Positions 6,266-9,815 of a stretch of DNA of 9,815 nucleotides are shown here, one piece after another. Source of the stretch: an uncultured Collinsella sp. (GTDB lineage Bacteria; Actinomycetota; Coriobacteriia; Coriobacteriales; Coriobacteriaceae); assembly GCA_900553165.1 (NCBI GenBank), contig USCN01000036.1, forward strand, positions 1-9,815, given 5' to 3'. The notes under the pieces were generated by a model, which worked only from the letters and a program-made list of their open reading frames with translations, was not told the origin of the DNA and did not search any database. The first letter of the stretch is position 1, and each line of letters opens with the position of its first letter. The position numbers and the translations under genes are program-made.

Positions 6266-6312
6266 TGCTATTAAAATGGTAACAGTACTCATATTTGCCC
6301 TTTTTTGCCCAC
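6266..6312 (-). repeat. Right terminal inverted repeat
   Basis: This is the right arm of the element, an inverted copy of 6083-6129 with 40 of 47 bases the same. Reading out of the element on the plus strand it ends in TTTTTTGCCCAC. Confidence 0.8.
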
Positions 6313-6483
6313 AGACCTTTGAGGTTGCGGCGAAAAGGGCTTGTTTTGATTGTTTGGGGCAGGCGCGAGGCGCGGAAACGATGCCTGGAGCGGCGGAGCG
6401 GCTTGGAATTCATCCGTAGAGGTCTTCATTGGCTGCGCCAGGAGTGCCTTCAGATGCCGGTACAAAAGGAGCGTCCCTAACTG
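6313..6483. other. Non-coding stretch between the element and the hairpin
   Basis: No supported gene is found here. A 61-codon open frame (6295-6480, plus) starts inside the repeat arm, is rich in Arg and has no ribosome site, so it is not called. The stretch is GC-rich again, like the genomic background, apart from a short T-rich part near 6338-6356. Confidence 0.5.
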
Positions 6484-6521
6484 CCGGAGGGGGCGTCGGT
6501 TGTGGCCGACGCCCCCTCCGG
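6484..6521 (-). terminator. Perfect 16-bp hairpin downstream of the acyltransferase gene
   Basis: CCGGAGGGGGCGTCGG (6484-6499) and CCGACGCCCCCTCCGG (6506-6521) pair without mismatch around a 6-base loop (TTGTGG). It begins 23 bases past the stop of the minus-strand acyltransferase gene, so a role in ending or protecting that transcript is likely. Neither strand has a T run directly after the stem, so it is not a textbook intrinsic terminator. Confidence 0.6.
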
Positions 6522-6544
6522 GTGCAAGCGGATTTGACAGTGCG

Positions 6545-8761
6545 TTACTTGTCGGTGCCTAGCTTGTGCGGTTTGTAGGCGAGCGCATTGACGAGTGCGT
6601 CGGCGGCGGACTTGACGGCCGCCGGCTGCGGATCGTTAACGTGGTCCTCGGGATGCACGGGCAGGTCCTTCTTGACGGCATCGTGGATGAGCTTAAGGTA
6701 CTCGGCCACGCCCGCGTTCGAAAGGTGCGTGCCGTCGCCGTCGAATAGATCGTTGCGGTTGGCGCTATATCCGTACCAGTCGATAACGCGCACGTTTTTA
6801 TAGCGCGTGGCGGCGTTGGCGATGGCCTGATTGGTGGCGCCGACCCATGGCTGCGGGCTGCGCGTGTTTACAAATACGACGGTGCGCTGATCGCCGGCAT
6901 CGGCCATGATGGCGTCAATCTGGGCATCGGTCACTAGGCCGTTGGTGCCCAGCGCAAAGACTACGATCTTGCCGGCGAGGTTCTGCTGGATATAACCCTC
7001 AAATGTTGTGCGGCCCGCATCGAACTGGCGGCCCTTTTCGGCGTCGATGTGACTGTGGGGGAACACGCCGTCAAAGGAATCGACGGCGCGCAGCGACACG
7101 GAGTCGCCGATCATCAGCAGGTCGTAGGATCCGTCGGGGAAGCCGTCGTTGTCCTTGTCGGTGTCATCGGCCGCCTGCTGGTCCTGGGGTTTTGCATTTT
7201 TGGCTTCCTTGTTTAGGATTTCGGCGCCCTCGCCGCTCAGCGCGGATGTATCGGGCACAAAGACCAGACCACCCAGCGCCACGACAAGCACGACGCCGCA
7301 AACGGCGCACACGGGAATATGCGCGCGCACCCAGCTTGCGGGCGTGGTGGTCCCTTCGCGGAGCTCGGAAACGGTGCGTCCAAAGGCGCCCTTCCTAAAC
7401 GGCGTCTCGATAAAGCGATAGGAGCATTCGGCTACGGCGACCACCACAAGTACCTGCAAGATATACTGCCACCAGGGCGTATCGCTGATGTTGGCGACCG
7501 GGTTCATAAGCAGCAGCAGCGGATAGTGCCACAGGTAGATGCTGTAGGAGCGCTTGCCGAACCATACGAGCGGCTCGGCGGACAGCGCGCGGGCAACCAT
7601 TCCCTGGGGCTGCACGCAGGCGGCGATGACCATGAGCGTGAGGATGGAGCATAACAGCGTGCCGCCGCGATACTGGAACGCGGTGTAGCCGTTGGTGAGC
7701 GCGACCATGGCGGCAAGGCCAACCAGACCCACGACGCCCAAAACATCGATGGATGCGGGCGAGGACCAAAAGCGCACGAGGGCGCTCGGCTGTGCCGGGG
7801 CGGTATCGGCTGATTCGTCGACCTTCTTGCCAGGCTTGCCCTCGGCGTTCTTGCCGTGCTTGGCGGCGCCTGCCAGGCGATTGAGCCCCAAACGATGAGC
7901 GAGACGCACCGGCGCCAGGTCGCGATCGGGGATAAAGGCCATCCAGGCACCCAACAGCAGCGAGAACACGCGGGTGTCGGTGCCGTAGTACACGCGGCTG
8001 GGGTCGGCGGCAGGGTTGTAAAGCACCATCATGGCGAGGGCAGATACCGCGGCAAGGCCCAGAACCACGCGGCGCGTGTTGGGCTTGCTCACATGCATGG
8101 ATACCATGGCAAACAGCAGTGGCGGCCAAATCAGGTAGAACTGTTCCTCGATGGCAAGCGACCAAAAGTGCGTGAGCGGCGAGGGGTCGCCCAGAGCATT
8201 GAAGTACGAGACGTTTTGGGCAATCTGCCACCAGTTATTAAAGAACAGCAGCGACGGCAGGATGTCGGGGCGCATCTTGGTGAGCATCACATGGTTAAAG
8301 ATGGTGCACAGCGCGCAGGTCACCACTACGACGGTCACCACGGCGGGGAGCAGGCGGCGGATACGGCGGATCCAGAAGCTCTTGAGGTCGATGTGGCCAG
8401 TCTTTGACACCTCGTTGATGAGCAAGCGCGTAATCAGATAGCCCGAAAGCACAAAGAAGATCGTGACGCCGAGCAGGCCGCCCTGAGCCCACGTGAGGTT
8501 GAGGTGATAGAGCACCACCGCGACGACGGCAAGCGTGCGTAGGCCGTCGAGGGCGGGGATATAGCGAGATTTGGGGCGCGTGGGCGCCTGTTCTTTTGCG
8601 GCGCTGTTGGTGTGGACACCCTTGTTGGCGGGCGCGCGATGAGAGCCTGCGGCTCGGCTCGGCTCGGTGGTTTGTCGGTTAGCGCGCGAACGTTCGTGCG
8701 GCGCTTGTTGATCGCTCGCGTGGCGTGAGCTGCGCGAACTCGATCGCGGGAATTGTTCCAT
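6545..8761 (-). CDS. OatA-like membrane O-acyltransferase (AT3 plus SGNH domains)
   Basis: The product has 738 residues and belongs to the acyltransferase-3/SGNH family, which includes the peptidoglycan O-acetyltransferase OatA. Residues 1-65 are a basic, disordered cytoplasmic tail. The AT3 membrane domain covers about 66-455: YIPALDGLRTLAVVAVVLYH (LDGLR 71-75, H86), FWSLAIEEQFYLIWP (199-213), and GKRSYSIYLWHYPLLL (402-417), with about ten helices. A hydrophilic Lys-rich loop lies at about 280-330. A further helix at about 482-503 leads to an extracellular SGNH domain at about 546-700, with Ser554 in IGDSVS, the GTN block at 605-607, and Asp676 and His679 in DGTH, so the Ser-Asp-His triad is complete. 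Such proteins move acetyl groups across the membrane and attach them to wall sugars (muramic acid in OatA), giving lysozyme resistance; another glycan is possible. At 738 residues it is longer than the usual roughly 600, through the tail and the loop. Start: CAT at 8759-8761, with GGATG 9 bases upstream on the minus strand. It stands alone. Confidence 0.87.
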   Translation of the reverse strand: MEQFPRSSSRSSRHASDQQAPHERSRANRQTTEPSRAAGSHRAPANKGVHTNSAAKEQAPTRPKSRYIPALDGLRTLAVVAVVLYHLNLTWAQGGLLGVTIFFVLSGYLITRLLINEVSKTGHIDLKSFWIRRIRRLLPAVVTVVVVTCALCTIFNHVMLTKMRPDILPSLLFFNNWWQIAQNVSYFNALGDPSPLTHFWSLAIEEQFYLIWPPLLFAMVSMHVSKPNTRRVVLGLAAVSALAMMVLYNPAADPSRVYYGTDTRVFSLLLGAWMAFIPDRDLAPVRLAHRLGLNRLAGAAKHGKNAEGKPGKKVDESADTAPAQPSALVRFWSSPASIDVLGVVGLVGLAAMVALTNGYTAFQYRGGTLLCSILTLMVIAACVQPQGMVARALSAEPLVWFGKRSYSIYLWHYPLLLLMNPVANISDTPWWQYILQVLVVVAVAECSYRFIETPFRKGAFGRTVSELREGTTTPASWVRAHIPVCAVCGVVLVVALGGLVFVPDTSALSGEGAEILNKEAKNAKPQDQQAADDTDKDNDGFPDGSYDLLMIGDSVSLRAVDSFDGVFPHSHIDAEKGRQFDAGRTTFEGYIQQNLAGKIVVFALGTNGLVTDAQIDAIMADAGDQRTVVFVNTRSPQPWVGATNQAIANAATRYKNVRVIDWYGYSANRNDLFDGDGTHLSNAGVAEYLKLIHDAVKKDLPVHPEDHVNDPQPAAVKSAADALVNALAYKPHKLGTDK
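8651..8667. repeat. GGCTC pentamer tandem repeat inside the acyltransferase gene
   Basis: There are three full GGCTC units plus GG (3.4 copies) within codons about 32-37 of the acyltransferase. The 5-base unit is not a multiple of three, so gain or loss of one unit would shift the frame. The encoded region is the disordered N-terminal tail. Confidence 0.7.
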
Positions 8762-8800
8762 AAAACATCATCCAATGACGAGAATAATCAGCACGTCTTC

Positions 8801-8806
8801 ATTGTA
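8801..8806 (-). promoter_or_regulatory. Possible -10 element for the acyltransferase gene
   Basis: Read on the minus strand, TACAAT (5 of 6 to consensus) lies about 40 bases before the ATG. No good -35 hexamer sits 16-18 bases upstream. This is a weak call. Confidence 0.3.
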
Positions 8807-8855
8807 ACCGCCTGCTCCTGTGAATGCTTGCTGCCGGCGCAAGCTCAAGCGCGCG

Positions 8856-8884
8856 TCCACATCAAAGTGAACTAAAGTTATAGA
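8856..8884 (+). promoter_or_regulatory. Putative promoter of the ribokinase gene
   Basis: TCCACA (8856-8861, 4 of 6 to TTGACA) and TATAGA (8879-8884, 4 of 6 to TATAAT) are spaced by exactly 17 bases. Transcription would start near 8891, giving a leader of about 57 bases that contains a small hairpin (GCGGG 8915-8919 with CCCGC 8927-8931). It lies back to back with the acyltransferase gene, so the 186-base gap serves both directions. Confidence 0.4.
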
Positions 8885-8936
8885 GGCGCGAGAGCGCACG
8901 ATTGACGGCCAACGGCGGGTGCAGAGCCCGCGGACG

Positions 8937-8942
8937 AGGAGG
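8937..8942 (+). promoter_or_regulatory. Ribosome binding site of the ribokinase gene
   Basis: A perfect AGGAGG lies 5 bases before ATG at 8948. It fixes the start of this gene, whose frame has no stop within the window. Confidence 0.8.
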
Positions 8943-8947
8943 TTTCC

Positions 8948-9815
8948 ATGGCAGGTAGCGGCATCGTTGCGGTGTTCGGCAGCATGAACATGGACCTTTC
9001 GGTGGCGTGCGAGCGCATGCCGCGTGCGGGCGAGACCGTTGGCGGCAGCGGGTTTATCACCAACGCCGGCGGCAAAGGCGCCAACCAGGCCGTAGCTGCT
9101 GCGCGCATGGGCGCGCACACGCATATGATCGGCGCGGTCGGCTGCGACGCATTTGGCACGTCGCTCGTGGCGGGGCTCCAAGACGCCGGTGTGGACTGTG
9201 TCTTTGTAGCGCGTCGCGATGACGTGGAGACGGGAACGGCGACCATCATTCGCTGCGAGGGCGACAACCGCATCGTACTGTCGCCGGGTGCCAACCATGC
9301 GCTTGCGGGCGAGGACGTTGCCCGCGCGCTGAGGCGTCTGGTAGCCGATGAGCTCGACGGAGACGCCAGCGATATTGCCCCGGCTGTCGGAAGCGTCTTT
9401 ATCGCCCAGGGCGAATGTGACCTTGCAGCGACGGCCGAGGCGCTCGTTTGCGCTCACGAGCTGGGGTTCTATACGGTCTTTAATCCAGCTCCTGCCTGCG
9501 AGTTGCCTGCGGAGGTCTGGCCTGCGGTCGACCTGGTCTGCCCCAACGAGACTGAGTGCCAGGTGCTGACGGGCATCTTGCCCGTGGATGATGCGAGCTG
9601 TGTCGCGGCGCTCGATGCCATGCTCGCCAAGGGTGCCGGAGCTGCGGTCATCACGTTGGGCGGCGCCGGGTCGGTTACGCTTGGCGATGACGGCGAGCTG
9701 CTGCGCATGCCGGCGCTGTCGAGCGCGGTGGTCGATACGACGGCCGCGGGCGATACGTTTATCGGTGCGCTTGCCGCGGCTCGTCTGGAGGGCCTGCCGC
9801 TCTTTGAGTGCATGG
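8948..9815 (+). CDS. rbsK: Ribokinase (PfkB family), 3' end beyond the window
   Basis: The frame is open from ATG at 8948 to the window end (289 codons plus one base). The protein is a PfkB-family carbohydrate kinase and fits ribokinase best, which phosphorylates D-ribose with ATP to ribose 5-phosphate in the cytosol. Residues seen: GSMNMDL at 11-17 (N14 and D16 contact ribose in this family), [18 protein letters not shown] with G41, G42, K43 and N46 (first PfkB signature), FNPAPA and PNETE in the middle, and DTTAAGDTF with catalytic D269 (second signature and anion hole). An acidic stretch ([14 protein letters not shown], about 137-150) makes it slightly longer than Escherichia coli RbsK up to the catalytic Asp. 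No ribose transporter or regulator is visible upstream, and what follows is unseen. Related sugar or nucleoside kinases are less likely given the GSxNxD and GGKGANQA motifs. Confidence 0.88.
   Translation, partial: MAGSGIVAVFGSMNMDLSVACERMPRAGETVGGSGFITNAGGKGANQAVAAARMGAHTHMIGAVGCDAFGTSLVAGLQDAGVDCVFVARRDDVETGTATIIRCEGDNRIVLSPGANHALAGEDVARALRRLVADELDGDASDIAPAVGSVFIAQGECDLAATAEALVCAHELGFYTVFNPAPACELPAEVWPAVDLVCPNETECQVLTGILPVDDASCVAALDAMLAKGAGAAVITLGGAGSVTLGDDGELLRMPALSSAVVDTTAAGDTFIGALAAARLEGLPLFECM

Larger units (their letters stand above)
6083..6312. mobile_element. MITE-like 230-bp element with long terminal inverted repeats
   Basis: The two ends are inverted copies of each other over 47 bases (6083-6129 and 6266-6312), with 40 identical positions. 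Within this, GTGGGCAAAAAA (12 bases) and CAAATATGAGTACTGTT (17 bases) are perfect, as is the innermost AATAGCA. The 136-base interior has no credible gene and is AT-rich in its left half, unlike the GC-rich flanks. Size, long inverted ends and lack of coding capacity fit a non-autonomous miniature element, or an intergenic repeat family mobilised in trans. I see no clear target-site duplication at the edges (CA on the left, AG on the right). It lies between the end of the plus-strand operon and the 3' end of the minus-strand acyltransferase gene, a harmless insertion place. A large regulatory hairpin is an alternative. Confidence 0.6.

Noticed and set aside
6295..6480. 61-codon open frame after the inverted-repeat element
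   Set aside because: It starts within the repeat arm, has no ribosome site, is Arg-rich and matches nothing I know.
8902..8907. TTGACG as the -35 box of the ribokinase promoter
   Set aside because: A good -35 by itself, but the place for the -10 (about 8925-8930) reads GAGCCC, unlike TATAAT.

Overview
The window is high-GC, densely coded bacterial DNA. The genes look like those of a gut actinobacterium of the Coriobacteriia: an NRAMP-related protein of the magnesium-transporting (NRMT) type, a PRC-barrel/MgtE_N/CBS protein beside it, and strongly GC-biased third codon positions. Collinsella is my best guess. This is recognition from memory; no 16S or other decisive marker is present.

Layout. 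(1) 1-1085, plus strand: the 3' end of a YtxH-type small membrane protein gene, overlapping by one base a gene for a 251-residue PRC-barrel protein; a perfect 11-bp hairpin follows. (2) 1158-2564, plus: a single-pass membrane protein with an extracellular NodB-like (CE4) deacetylase domain. All three histidines expected in the active site are replaced, and the metal-binding aspartate is a glutamate, so it looks like a pseudoenzyme. (3) 2565-2884: a gap of 320 bases with a likely promoter and a folded 5' leader (three-way junction plus a long hairpin). (4) 2885-6000, plus: a two-gene cation operon, a PRC-barrel/MgtE_N/CBS/five-helix membrane protein followed eight bases later by an NRMT-type transporter, closed by a clear intrinsic terminator at 6018-6053. 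(5) 6083-6312: a 230-bp AT-rich MITE-like element with 47-bp imperfect terminal inverted repeats and an 11-bp perfect palindrome inside. (6) 6313-6544: no convincing gene, with a perfect 16-bp hairpin. (7) 6545-8761, minus: an OatA-like membrane O-acyltransferase with a C-terminal SGNH domain. (8) 8762-8947: a divergent promoter region. (9) 8948-9815, plus: ribokinase, cut by the window end.

How the genes relate. The two genes at 2885-6000 very probably act together in Mg2+ (or Mg2+/Mn2+) homeostasis: the first carries the cytosolic Mg2+-sensing modules known from MgtE, the second is the transport protein, and the folded leader ahead of them is a reasonable place for metal-responsive control. 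The CE4-like protein and the OatA-like protein both belong to cell-envelope families (wall glycan deacetylation and O-acetylation) but are not in one operon. The most interesting items are the ligand-less CE4 domain, the folded leader of the metal operon, the divergent membrane domain of the MgtE-like protein, and the 230-bp inverted-repeat element.
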